A DNA stretch of 64,000 nt. It comes from Ohtaekwangia sp036503775. GTDB taxonomy: Bacteria > Bacteroidota > Bacteroidia > Cytophagales > Cyclobacteriaceae. Shown in pieces: positions 41,869-50,014 of the stretch. Location of the stretch: the NCBI GenBank assembly GCA_036503775.1, contig DASXWH010000269.1:7628-71627 (forward strand), given 5' to 3'. Positions within the stretch are counted from its first letter, which is position 1; each line of letters opens with the position of its first letter. A model generated the notes under the pieces. The model was not told where the DNA came from and did no database searches. It worked only from the letters and a program-made list of their open reading frames with translations. A program made the position numbers and the translations under genes.

Positions 41869-43130
41869 GGAGCCGGAGTGCGTGCTAAAAGTATACGTTG
41901 GCGGTTGTCGTACGCCTGAATGGAATCATACTGTGCACGGAAAAGATTGAAAAATATCGGGATTCCTTTATCTGCAACCATACCGGGTGCATTGGCCAGC
42001 AGACAAACGGCTATGCGTTCTTTGGTATTGATGGCCACCTCACTGCGGAATCCGTTGACATAACCACCGTGATAAACCAGTGTGTCGTTGGGGTAGTACA
42101 GTATGCGCCATCCTAATCCATAGTAGGAGCTACTCAGGCGCTGGGTTCTTCCGTAGTTTCTGTTTTTGGATGGTGCTTTTACTTCAGGTGTAAAAACCTG
42201 CTCAAGTGTTTCGGGGTGAATTACATCAGGTCTGTTACCCAGAAGAGCCATCATCCAGTTGGCCATGTCAGATATACTCGCATTAATGCCTCCTGCAGGA
42301 GCAACATTATAGTAGGTGTTGGTGATGGAAGTGGGGCGCCATTTTCCATACCGGATGCGGTGAGGCCAGGCGCGGTTTACATTTTGGGTAATGGTGTTGT
42401 AGTCAAGCGAAGCGTCAGTCATATTCAGCGGGCCAAATACGCGTTCTTTCATTTCTTCTTCAAAAGATTTTCCGGTGGCGGCATGTATCACTTCACCAAT
42501 TACACTATAAACTACATTCTGATAACTGTACTCTACACCCACCTTGTTGCTGAGATCAACATCTTTGAGTTTGGCCAGCATCACAGAAAGTTCGGTTCCA
42601 TCTTCAACCAATGTTGTGTAGGTGTGATACGGAAGTCCGGTGGTGTGTGATAAAACATGACGCAACGTAAGTTGTTCCGTCTGTTCTTTTGTTTTCAGGG
42701 CAAAAGAAGGAACGTATTTAATTACGGGATCATCCCAGTTGAGCGTATCGTCTGCTACGAGCATGCCAGTGAGAAAGGAAGAAAAACATTTTGAAACCGA
42801 TGCCAGCCTGAAAACCGTGTTCTCATTGACGGAGTCTTTTCCACTTGCGATTTTGACACCGAAACCTTTCAGGAAAACAATGTTGGAATCTTTTACGATC
42901 GCAATTGCCGCCCCGGGAATTCCTGAAATACGCATCAGGTCTTCGATCTCTTTTTCATAGTCATCGAGAAGATGCTGGAATTTAGGATTTACATATACCG
43001 GAGTTTTGGTCTTAGCCACTGCAGGTAAAGGAGCAGGCTTTGACTCAACCGTCTTTTCTGATCTCTCCAGCAGAAAAACGGAGAGAACCAGGAGAGTGAC
43101 ACCGGCCAGTATGTAGTATTTGATGTTCAT
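41865..43130 (-). CDS. Serine hydrolase of the class C beta-lactamase family, membrane-anchored
   Basis: A 421-residue protein with an N-terminal hydrophobic segment (residues 5-21) that could be a signal anchor or uncleaved signal. The fold motifs are SVSK (residues 111-114), the YQN tyrosine motif (203-205) and HGGYVNGF near residue 350, which corresponds to the KTG region. Like the gene at 7759 it resembles esterases and D-aminopeptidases rather than true beta-lactamases. It is coupled to a DUF1684 gene and lies 53 bases after radC. Confidence 0.88.
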   Translation of the reverse strand: MNIKYYILAGVTLLVLSVFLLERSEKTVESKPAPLPAVAKTKTPVYVNPKFQHLLDDYEKEIEDLMRISGIPGAAIAIVKDSNIVFLKGFGVKIASGKDSVNENTVFRLASVSKCFSSFLTGMLVADDTLNWDDPVIKYVPSFALKTKEQTEQLTLRHVLSHTTGLPYHTYTTLVEDGTELSVMLAKLKDVDLSNKVGVEYSYQNVVYSVIGEVIHAATGKSFEEEMKERVFGPLNMTDASLDYNTITQNVNRAWPHRIRYGKWRPTSITNTYYNVAPAGGINASISDMANWMMALLGNRPDVIHPETLEQVFTPEVKAPSKNRNYGRTQRLSSSYYGLGWRILYYPNDTLVYHGGYVNGFRSEVAINTKERIAVCLLANAPGMVADKGIPIFFNLFRAQYDSIQAYDNRQRILLARTPAP

Positions 43131-43183
43131 TACGGTCAGATATTTGGAACGATGAACACATCAACTTCATTGTGTGTAGGTGG

Positions 43184-43891
43184 TTACACCATTCCTTCAT
43201 CTGCAAAGCTAAAATATTTCTGGCCAGCTAGTATCAAATGGTCCAGAACCTGAATCTCCAGCAGTTTCCCGCCTTCTTTAAGTTTTTTGGTGAGATTGAT
43301 ATCAGCTTCACTGGCGGTTAGGTTGCCTGAAGGGTGATTATGTGCGAGAATGATGCCGCTGGCAAGGGACTCCAGTGCCATTTTAAAAATGATTTTAGGA
43401 TCGGCCACGGTGCCCGCTACTCCACCCTGGCTAACCTGTTTCTTAGCGATTACCCGGTTTGCCCGGTTTAGCAGCAATATCCAGAATTCTTCATGCGGCA
43501 TATCCAGCAATTCAGCCTTCAGTATTTCATAGGCGTCTTTCGACCCGGTGATCTTTGGTTTCGCGTCTGATTCAAGTTCTTTTCTCCTTCGTCCCAGTTC
43601 AAGGGCAGCGACAATGGTTATTGCTTTTGCTTCACCAATACCTTTTATTTTAACCAGGTCTTTTACCGTAAGGCGAGCAAGTTCATGCAGATTATAATCC
43701 ACACCTTGCATGATCTTCTTGGCGAGGTCTACTGCACTAAGGGTAGAGGTGCCTGTTCCCAGGAGTATAGCAATGAGTTCAGCATCGGAGAGTGATGCTT
43801 TTCCTTTGAGGATCAGTTTTTCACGGGGACGATCTTCGGGAGACCAGTTCTTAATGGTTAAAGGCTTCTCCAGCTTTTCCTGAACATTCAT
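43184..43891 (-). CDS. radC: DNA repair protein RadC (JAMM metalloprotease-like)
   Basis: ATG 43891 (MNVQEKLEKPLTIKNWSPEDRPREKL) gives 235 residues and the usual RadC start; an ATG at 43918 adds nine residues. Residues up to about 100 hold helix-hairpin-helix-like motifs (LKIKGIGEAKAITIVAALELGRRR), and the C-terminal half is an MPN/JAMM domain with HNHPSG and the later D at SEADINLTKKL. RadC was named from repair genetics but its enzymatic role is unresolved. It is followed by the serine hydrolase pair. Confidence 0.9.
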   Translation of the reverse strand: MNVQEKLEKPLTIKNWSPEDRPREKLILKGKASLSDAELIAILLGTGTSTLSAVDLAKKIMQGVDYNLHELARLTVKDLVKIKGIGEAKAITIVAALELGRRRKELESDAKPKITGSKDAYEILKAELLDMPHEEFWILLLNRANRVIAKKQVSQGGVAGTVADPKIIFKMALESLASGIILAHNHPSGNLTASEADINLTKKLKEGGKLLEIQVLDHLILAGQKYFSFADEGMV

Positions 43892-43904
43892 ACAACGGTT
43901 AATA

Positions 43905-43975
43905 GTTTTAAGGTGCAACGTTTGGTGTTTAAAGTTAACCTTAAACCTCAGACTTCAAGCGTTAAACATTAGGGT
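43905..43975. repeat. Imperfect palindrome between rpsT and radC
   Basis: An AT-rich unit with AACGTTTGGTGTTTAAAG and, 3' of it, AACCTTAAACC followed by CTTCAAGCGTTAAAC; the halves are partly complementary. It shares CCTTAAAC, AGACTT and TTTAAAGTTAA-type words with the element at 23380-23453. It lies just upstream of radC and next to the rpsT terminator. Confidence 0.5.
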
Positions 43976-43989
43976 GTAGATAAAAAGAA

Positions 43990-44016
43990 AGCCCTGACGA
44001 TGCGATCATCAGGGCT
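43990..44016 (-). terminator. Terminator after rpsT
   Basis: Perfect 8-bp arms AGCCCTGA (43990-43997) and TCAGGGCT (44009-44016) with an 11-base loop; on the minus strand TTTCTTTTTATC follows. It lies 26 bases after the rpsT stop. Confidence 0.85.
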
Positions 44017-44041
44017 ATATAAAGCGGTTTACGTAAAAATC

Positions 44042-44296
44042 TTAAGCGATCTTATTCACGCGTTTAGCCAGCTTAGACTTTTGGTTAGCGGCCTTCTTCC
44101 AGTGAATAATATTCTTTTTAGCCAATTTGTCGATCATCGCAGAAACCTGCTTTAAGAGCTCCTGTGCTTCAGACTTCACCGTAGTAGCTTGTAATTTCTT
44201 TACAATAGTACGGGTAGTTTTGTGCTGGTAGCGGTTTCTAACGCGTTTTGCCTCGTTGGCGCGGATTCTTTTTTCAGCTGACTTATGGTTTGCCAT
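44042..44296 (-). CDS. rpsT: 30S ribosomal protein S20
   Basis: An 84-residue, strongly basic, helical protein: MANHKSAEKRIRANEAKR, RNRYQHKTTRTIVKKLQ and HWKKAANQKSKLAKRVNKI are the S20 hallmarks. It binds 16S rRNA early in 30S assembly. Promoter and terminator frame it as a single-gene transcript. The promoter overlaps the end of the M1 peptidase gene region, with its -33 element 12 bases from that gene's stop. Confidence 0.96.
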   Translation of the reverse strand: MANHKSAEKRIRANEAKRVRNRYQHKTTRTIVKKLQATTVKSEAQELLKQVSAMIDKLAKKNIIHWKKAANQKSKLAKRVNKIA

Positions 44297-44319
44297 AGCT
44301 CGTTTTCAAATAAGGACTG

Positions 44320-44349
44320 CAAAGGTAAGGGGATTTGTCAAAAATGCAA
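44320..44349 (-). promoter_or_regulatory. Bacteroidota-type promoter of rpsT
   Basis: On the minus strand, TTG (44349-44347), a 19-base spacer, then TACCTTTG (44327-44320). This is an exact match to the consensus TTG-N19-TAnnTTTG, and the rpsT start at 44296 lies about 17 bases after the expected transcription start. Confidence 0.8.
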
Positions 44350-44361
44350 TGTAGCCCCAAA

Positions 44362-45969
44362 TCAATTCTTCAACTTTCCCTCAAAAAGGAGCTTTGTATC
44401 CGGATCCAGCTCAATTCTGAGGGGTTTTGTGCCGACTGGAATGGTGAATTTGTTTGCAGCCTTATTGATTTTAAGCTTTTCGATATGGCGATTCTGAGGA
44501 TTACCCTGGAAAATCCCCACTTCCAGTACAAAATCAAAGGGTTGACCGGGCTGGATTTGATTAATGGCCAGGTTCAGGGTCTTAGAGCGAGCATCATAGG
44601 TCCATGAGCCTTCTAACACCGGGTGACCGGCCCTGAACAGCCATTGCTGGAAGAAGATGCTCAGGTCTTTCCCGCTTGCTTCCTCCATTATTTTCAGAAA
44701 ATCAGAAGTCTGGGCATTCCTGTTTTGAAAGGTTTGGTAATAATTACGAATGCCTTTCCAGAACACCTCATCACCAACTTCGTTTCGCAGCATGTGAAGA
44801 ACCCAACCTCCCTTTTGATAGGAATTTATGCTTAGAATTTCCAGCAGGTCATTTGGTAGTTCGGTGAATACAATCGGTAAGGGTGTTGTCTTGTAAAAAT
44901 CAATCACCTTATTCCGGGCGGTGATCATGGCATCGGTGAGGGAATCTTTTCCATGTGCATATTCAGCATAGAGATGAGAAAAGTATGTAGCAAAACCCTC
45001 ACTAAGCCAGATGTGATGCCAATCAGTTTCTGAAGCGGAATTACCAAACCACTGGTGAGCAATTTCATGTGCGATAAGGTCTTCCTGACCAGCCATTCCA
45101 TTTACCGAATTTTCGAAGTAGAAGATGTTGCTCGCATTCTCCATTCCGCCATATCGCGTTTTGGATTGAACGTTAGCCAGTTTTTTGTACGGATAAGGCC
45201 CGATGTGTTTATGGAAGTACTCCAACACCTTAAGGGCTACTGCATAATCATGAAATCCATCCAATCGATTTTGTGGATACACCCAGCTCTCGACTGGAAT
45301 TCCGCTAATATCTCCTTCAAGGTGAATGGCAAAACGTGCCGCACCGATGACCATTACTTTGGTAGGGATGTCTACCCGTTCCTGCCAGTGTGTGAGTTTT
45401 TGTTTTCTGTTGAGGTAGCTCTCCTCCACTTTAATTCCATTGCCGATCACTTCATATACCGTGGGAGCCGTTACAATAAAATCTACCGAAGCTTTGTCTG
45501 ATGGATGATCAACTGTGGGTAGCCATTGATGAGCGCGGTCGGGCCAGTTGTCACCGAAGAAAGTGCGGTCACCAAATTTATTTTTAGAGATTATTAAACC
45601 ATCCTGTGGAATGCCGCTGTAGCGGATAACCACAGTGATGAGATCACCGGCATGACCGGCCGTAGGTAGCGTGATATGAAGTTTATTCTGTTGATGCGTG
45701 AACGTGATCGCCTTGCCGGTGAACGTAACATCACTCACCACCATACCTGCTCCTTTGTCATTTCTGTTCGCGAGGTCGAGACTGAAGGTTTGAAGTGTAC
45801 TCCGGAGTACGATCTGAATGGTAGCCGTTCCTGAAATCCGGTCTGTGCTGTCATTCAATTCAAGCTGAAAGCTGTAATGTTTTACATCGATGTTGTCTGC
45901 CGGGGGAAAGGCATGGCTTCCGGTGGAGTAAAGCAGTGTAAGCAACAACAGGGATAAAATTCTTTTCAT
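44362..45969 (-). CDS. M1 family zinc metallopeptidase (aminopeptidase), exported
   Basis: A 535-residue protein with a signal peptide (residues 1-20). The M1 signature is complete: GGMEN (274-278), zinc ligands HEIAH (301-305) and the distal glutamate of LSEGFATYF (E324), and the tyrosine-containing C-terminal helix region. The chain stops after the catalytic domain, lacking the long C-terminal domain of PepN, as in several Bacteroidota M1 enzymes. It cleaves N-terminal residues from peptides in the periplasm. It is divergent from the phospholipase-like gene 57 bases away. Confidence 0.92.
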   Translation of the reverse strand: MKRILSLLLLTLLYSTGSHAFPPADNIDVKHYSFQLELNDSTDRISGTATIQIVLRSTLQTFSLDLANRNDKGAGMVVSDVTFTGKAITFTHQQNKLHITLPTAGHAGDLITVVIRYSGIPQDGLIISKNKFGDRTFFGDNWPDRAHQWLPTVDHPSDKASVDFIVTAPTVYEVIGNGIKVEESYLNRKQKLTHWQERVDIPTKVMVIGAARFAIHLEGDISGIPVESWVYPQNRLDGFHDYAVALKVLEYFHKHIGPYPYKKLANVQSKTRYGGMENASNIFYFENSVNGMAGQEDLIAHEIAHQWFGNSASETDWHHIWLSEGFATYFSHLYAEYAHGKDSLTDAMITARNKVIDFYKTTPLPIVFTELPNDLLEILSINSYQKGGWVLHMLRNEVGDEVFWKGIRNYYQTFQNRNAQTSDFLKIMEEASGKDLSIFFQQWLFRAGHPVLEGSWTYDARSKTLNLAINQIQPGQPFDFVLEVGIFQGNPQNRHIEKLKINKAANKFTIPVGTKPLRIELDPDTKLLFEGKLKN

Positions 45970-46026
45970 AGGGTGGTCGATTTTTATCTACCTTGTCAGG
46001 AAGGTTGTTGGCAATTTAGACGCATT

Positions 46027-46986
46027 ATGCGATTCATCCGGAATATTTTTTTGATCGGTATCATTCCATTGTTTTCAGGCTGGGGATTTTATGGCCATCA
46101 ACGGATCAACCGGCTGGCGGTGTTTGCCCTTCCTCCGGATATGGTTGGATTTTATAAACACAATATCACCTATATCACGGAGGCATCGGTTAATCCGGAT
46201 AAGCGAAGGTTTACGGTGGTGGATGAAGCACCTCGTCATTACCTCGACATTGATCATTATGGCGACAGTGCTTTACACCGGATGCCCCGGTACTGGAAAG
46301 AAGCGGCTGAAAAATATACAGAAGATACCCTTAAGGCCTATGGTATTCTTCCCTGGCATATCAACGTAATGTATTACCGGTTGAGGGATGCCATGACGGT
46401 TCGTGACCCGGAACGGATTTTAAAGTTGTCAGCGGAGTTGGGGCATTACATAGCCGATGCGCATGTGCCGTTGCATACTACTGAAAATTATAATGGACAG
46501 CTCACCGGCCAGGAAGGTATTCATGCTTTCTGGGAATCGCGGTTGCCTGAATTGTTTTCAGACAGGTATAATTTCTTTGTGGGTAAGGCCACCTATATTC
46601 CCAATCCACAACTGGCGGCATGGATGGCCATTGGGGAATCACATGCTGCTGTGGACTCTGTTCTGCTCATCGAAAAACGATTGTCTGTAAAACTCGGGGA
46701 ACGAAAGTATTCCTTTGAAACCAAGGGAAAGCAAACGGTAAAAGTGTTTTCACAGGAGTATGCCGAAGCCTATCATGACATGCTTGGTGGGATGGTTGAA
46801 CAACGCATGAAGGCCGCCATCCGCATGACAGCCAATTTCTGGTACACCGCATGGGTGGATGCTGGTCAACCTGAACTGAATTCACTGATTCATGCCAAAC
46901 CCACGACTGAAGAGCTTGCACGGAGAAGGGAAGATATTGCGGAGATGAAACAGGAGAGGCTGAACGTGAGAAGTCATGAAGAGTGA
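46027..46986 (+). CDS. Zinc-dependent phospholipase C / S1-P1 nuclease-like protein
   Basis: ATG 46027 gives a short hydrophobic N-terminus (MRFIRNIFLIGIIPLFSGWGFYGH) in which signal cleavage would leave tryptophan as the first mature residue; an ATG at 45973 would add an unsuitable stretch. The family uses the N-terminal Trp amino and carbonyl groups plus histidines as zinc ligands; here WGFYGH, HYIADAHVPLHTTENY and GIHAFWES supply them. The product has 319 residues. The reaction is probably hydrolysis of a phosphodiester (phospholipid head group or nucleic acid). It is divergent from the M1 peptidase. Confidence 0.82.
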   Translation: MRFIRNIFLIGIIPLFSGWGFYGHQRINRLAVFALPPDMVGFYKHNITYITEASVNPDKRRFTVVDEAPRHYLDIDHYGDSALHRMPRYWKEAAEKYTEDTLKAYGILPWHINVMYYRLRDAMTVRDPERILKLSAELGHYIADAHVPLHTTENYNGQLTGQEGIHAFWESRLPELFSDRYNFFVGKATYIPNPQLAAWMAIGESHAAVDSVLLIEKRLSVKLGERKYSFETKGKQTVKVFSQEYAEAYHDMLGGMVEQRMKAAIRMTANFWYTAWVDAGQPELNSLIHAKPTTEELARRREDIAEMKQERLNVRSHEE

Positions 46987-47038
46987 AAATTATAAAGGCC
47001 AGCTTTACGCCAGCCCCTTTACCGCTCACATTTTTAAC

Positions 47039-48781
47039 TTATGAGTAGCCGTTTTTATAGTATTGAGTAATGTCAGTAGCGAGTTTCAGAATGCGTTGTG
47101 GTTTCCGGTTACTGTCGCGTAAAATGGAATAGCTTCCTTTGATTACAATTTTTCGATTGTCTTTTGTGACACGTTCATATGTTCCGGGTCGTGCTATTCC
47201 GTTGCTCAGGTCTTTCCAGAAGTGCTGGTATTCTGCTGAATTTTTATGCTCACTGCTTACAAAGATCTGATGATGTTTCCCCTGAATATCGGAAAGGGTA
47301 TACCCCATCAATTCCAGAAAAGTTTTGTTGGCCTCTACAATGGTTCCGTCTAAGTTGAATTCAATGGAAGCAATGCCGCTTTCTTCAATGGCTTTGATGC
47401 GTGTTTCTGATTCGGTGGCTTTCCGGTTCATTTCTTCCTGGGTGGCTGAAAGTTCTTCCATGTTTTGACGCATCTCTTCTTCCTGTGCGCGCATCACTTC
47501 GGCTTTCTGCATAGATTCGTCCAGCAATTGTTTTATGCGTTGTGTGGTTTTAGAAGAGATAATTGCGGAAGCTATATTTTCAGCGGCCTTGTTGATGAAC
47601 TGCATTTGGTAATCCTTCAATTCATGGAAGGAGGCCAGTTCGATTACCCCAACGGTTTCATCCTGTGTTTTTACCGGTACGATATAAAGGCATCGGGGTG
47701 GGGCTTCTCCCAGGCCTGATGTGATCTTGATATAATCCTGAGGAACTACAGTCATGTAGATGGGCTCACCCTCCAGAAAGCACTGACCGACCAATCCTTC
47801 GCCTATGCCAAGACGTTTGTTTAAGTACTTTTTTCGACTGTAGGCATAGCAGGCAGCCAGGCTAAGCACCTGATCATCTTGTTCGGTTTCGAGTAGAAAT
47901 AACCCTCCCTGGTTGAGCTGTGCGTAGTTAACCACTTCGGTGATAAAGGTATCGGCCAGTGCGTATGGATCAGTAGCATGTTGACGAATAATATCACCCA
48001 CTTTGGTGATACCTACCGTTACAAATTTTTCCTGTTGTTCACGCGTTGAACTGGTCTTCAGATTTTCGCGCATGGTAAGCAGTGATTTTCCCAGCTCATC
48101 GTCTTTATCCAGTAGTTCGTATGCGATATCCAGATTTCCTTTGCTGATCTCTTCAGCAAAAGAAATATTGTTGGATACATTCGCTACCTGTTTGTTAAGC
48201 TGCAGGGTTTTGTGTGCGTTACTTAGAGTATTTTGCTCAAGGTCGTATGCCCAGTACCCACAAATGCCCATGATCACTGCAGCCAATGCGGCATGAAACA
48301 GAAATGCCTGAATGTCCATGTAATCCAGCTGGGTGAAATAAATTTCTTTCATACCCTGATATTGAATCCAGGCGAAAGAGGCATGGTGAACTACCGTAAT
48401 GAGCAGCAACGGAATGATCAGTTTCCAGTTGCGGAATGTGATGAGTAGTGCAGCGCCAACAAAAAAGAAGAAATGCATCTCAAACAAACCGTGCATCTGG
48501 TAGATGAACTGAGCAGAGAAAACAGCAAAGACACCGCTTAGTACATATTGATAAAGTCTGAACTGCGGCAGGAGTGTCTTTGTAATAAAGTATGCCACCA
48601 GGCAGAGAGAACCGACACCGACTGCAATCAGATAGGTGTCGTAAACGAGGGACAATGCTAATCCGAATACAAAGTATATGCTGATGGCATACGACATGAT
48701 GCGGTCGGATTTTTCATTCACTTCACGAAAGGCTTCCTTTCGCTCCATTTCCGTTAAGGAAACTGATTTGGATGGACTCAT
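47039..48781 (-). CDS. Membrane GAF-PAS sensor without an output domain
   Basis: A 580-residue protein. Residues about 25-185 hold six hydrophobic spans with a conserved HH...W region (MHFFFFVGAALLITFRNWKLIIPLLLITVVHHASF). A HAMP-like helix follows, then a GAF domain (about 240-400, GGLFLLETEQDDQVLSLAACYAY, LGIGEGLVGQCFLEGEPIYM), a coiled coil (about 405-455) and a PAS domain (about 455-575, IEFNLDGTIVEANKTFLELMGYTLSDIQGKHH). No kinase, cyclase, phosphodiesterase or receiver domain follows; the chain ends after PAS. It resembles the sensory half of chemotaxis or histidine kinase proteins. Output must come through a partner or not at all. Confidence 0.82.
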   Translation of the reverse strand: MSPSKSVSLTEMERKEAFREVNEKSDRIMSYAISIYFVFGLALSLVYDTYLIAVGVGSLCLVAYFITKTLLPQFRLYQYVLSGVFAVFSAQFIYQMHGLFEMHFFFFVGAALLITFRNWKLIIPLLLITVVHHASFAWIQYQGMKEIYFTQLDYMDIQAFLFHAALAAVIMGICGYWAYDLEQNTLSNAHKTLQLNKQVANVSNNISFAEEISKGNLDIAYELLDKDDELGKSLLTMRENLKTSSTREQQEKFVTVGITKVGDIIRQHATDPYALADTFITEVVNYAQLNQGGLFLLETEQDDQVLSLAACYAYSRKKYLNKRLGIGEGLVGQCFLEGEPIYMTVVPQDYIKITSGLGEAPPRCLYIVPVKTQDETVGVIELASFHELKDYQMQFINKAAENIASAIISSKTTQRIKQLLDESMQKAEVMRAQEEEMRQNMEELSATQEEMNRKATESETRIKAIEESGIASIEFNLDGTIVEANKTFLELMGYTLSDIQGKHHQIFVSSEHKNSAEYQHFWKDLSNGIARPGTYERVTKDNRKIVIKGSYSILRDSNRKPQRILKLATDITQYYKNGYS

Positions 48782-48824
48782 ATGTTATATTAGATGGGCT
48801 CATAGATGGGAGTGTATTTGGACC

Positions 48825-49445
48825 CTAGAAGAATTCCAGCTCGGCTGTTTCAGCGGGGGAGAGTTCACAGCCGTATGATTGTGTTGCCAGTATACCAAAA
48901 GTGGGAAGAGGTTGATCGTTCAGCAGGGCTACCAGTGAAAGCTCGGCAAAGTTGGAAGCCCGCGTAGTGCAATACCTTGATCGATTATAATTTCCGCGAT
49001 AAAACAGATTTCCATTTTTATCAATGATGGCCGCCTGGGGTGTTGAGTATACGCCACAGGCTTTTGCGATATCTTCGTGGTTGTCGATCAGTACCTGGAG
49101 ATCACTTCCAAAAAGTTTAAGTGCTTTTGTTTTGTCCTGCGATGTGCGCACCACAATGATAAAAGCGATGCTGTCCTGATAACTTCGGATGAGCGATTGA
49201 ATGTGCCGTGCATTAAATCGTGAGCAGGGACATTCTGCGCTATAGAAATGAATAAAGTATGCCTGATCTTTTTGAAGCGAGGCGGGTAGCGTTATTTTTT
49301 CACCGATTGCTACGGATTGATAATTATAGGGAACGGGAGTTGGAAGACTGTATTTTAATTCCTGTTTCCAGAAGATTATCAGAACACCTGCCGCAAAGAC
49401 AATAATTGTCAATGAAGCAAGGATCACCCTTACACTACTTTTCAT
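48825..49445 (-). CDS. Thioredoxin-like protein with CPC motif, membrane-anchored
   Basis: A 206-residue protein with an N-terminal span (residues 7-27). The remainder has a thioredoxin fold: AYFIHFYSAECPCSRFNARH places CPC where CxxC of thioredoxin would be, and VYSTPQAAIIDKNGNLFYRGNY gives the cis-proline strand (TPQ). The C-terminus has further cysteines (RYCTTRASNF and SYGCELSP). It probably works in the periplasm on disulfides or peroxides. The spacing CxC is unusual; reductant and substrate are unknown. A hairpin at 49500 separates it from the upstream gene. Confidence 0.72.
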   Translation of the reverse strand: MKSSVRVILASLTIIVFAAGVLIIFWKQELKYSLPTPVPYNYQSVAIGEKITLPASLQKDQAYFIHFYSAECPCSRFNARHIQSLIRSYQDSIAFIIVVRTSQDKTKALKLFGSDLQVLIDNHEDIAKACGVYSTPQAAIIDKNGNLFYRGNYNRSRYCTTRASNFAELSLVALLNDQPLPTFGILATQSYGCELSPAETAELEFF

Positions 49446-49499
49446 CTTTAGGTCTTTTACTCACCAATACCCTTTAACAGGATTCTGGTTAAAATGTTT

Positions 49500-49527
49500 A
49501 AAGTCAAAGCTGAGACCAACTGACTTT
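49500..49527 (-). terminator. Hairpin between two minus-strand genes
   Basis: Perfect 7-bp arms AAAGTCA (49500-49506) and TGACTTT (49521-49527). A T run follows on the plus strand and AAACATTTT on the minus strand, so it may stop transcription in either direction; the minus-strand gene at 49642-49944 is the nearest upstream transcript. A second perfect 8-bp inverted repeat (ATACATTT / AAATGTAT) sits at 49563-49585. Confidence 0.5.
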
Positions 49528-49641
49528 TTTGATGCAGGACCAGAAGAAAAGGAATGCAAACGATACATTTTGGCGTTAAATGTATGCGGAATAGTATGCC
49601 TGGCAGCTTACTGAAATTTTAATTCATCCCGATTTGAGGAT

Positions 49642-49944
49642 TTAATTCTTAGAATTGTTCTGGAGCAAAGCCTCAACAATGCTGTTCCATTCATGTTTCA
49701 GATCGCCTGTAAATACTGGCTTGCCGGCACGGTGATACCAATACGAAGCATTCCCCAAGTCACCTTCAACCCGATGAAGATAAGCGTGGATCCATGAACC
49801 TTCGCTGGTGTTTATTTCCTGCGCAATATTGTGAGCAGCTTCCCAATCACCCTTGCCTTCATGCCACATAGCTTTCAGCAATGGAGTTAATGTTGAGGGT
49901 GGAGTGGTTTGTTGAAGCGTAGCTTTGAATTCATTCAATGTCAT
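49642..49944 (-). CDS. Conserved small protein of unknown function
   Basis: A 100-residue soluble protein. The pattern LLKAMWHEGKGDWEAAHNIAQEI followed by GSWIHAYLHRVEGDLGNASYWYHRAGKP is one I recall from a widespread unannotated bacterial family with conserved W, H and the sequence HRxEGDxxNAxYWY. It contains no signal peptide. The helix pairs look TPR-like. I cannot name a function. The gene is followed by a palindromic repeat upstream (49949-50003). Confidence 0.65.
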   Translation of the reverse strand: MTLNEFKATLQQTTPPSTLTPLLKAMWHEGKGDWEAAHNIAQEINTSEGSWIHAYLHRVEGDLGNASYWYHRAGKPVFTGDLKHEWNSIVEALLQNNSKN

Positions 49945-49948
49945 AATT

Positions 49949-50003
49949 ACACAAAGCTAAAAGCAAAAAGCACAAAGCTGGCTTTCTGCTTTCCGCTTTG
50001 TGT
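49949..50003. repeat. Imperfect palindrome upstream of the 100-residue protein gene
   Basis: The outer arms ACACAAAGC (49949-49957) and GCTTTGTGT (49995-50003) pair perfectly; between them AAAAGC/GCTTT words repeat with partial complementarity. It ends 11 bases before the SRPBCC gene's stop codon. Confidence 0.5.
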
Positions 50004-50014
50004 TATGCCTGGAC

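Noticed and set aside
42216..42650. A 144-residue plus-strand open frame opposite the serine hydrolase
   Set aside because: Antisense to a clear gene with intact motifs; no domain or start signal.
45055..45501. A 148-residue plus-strand open frame opposite the M1 peptidase
   Set aside because: Covers the catalytic region of the peptidase on the other strand; composition is that of a shadow frame.
47039..48781. Methyl-accepting chemotaxis protein or histidine kinase
   Set aside because: No methyl-accepting signalling hairpin, no H-box or ATP-binding domain; the chain ends after the PAS domain.
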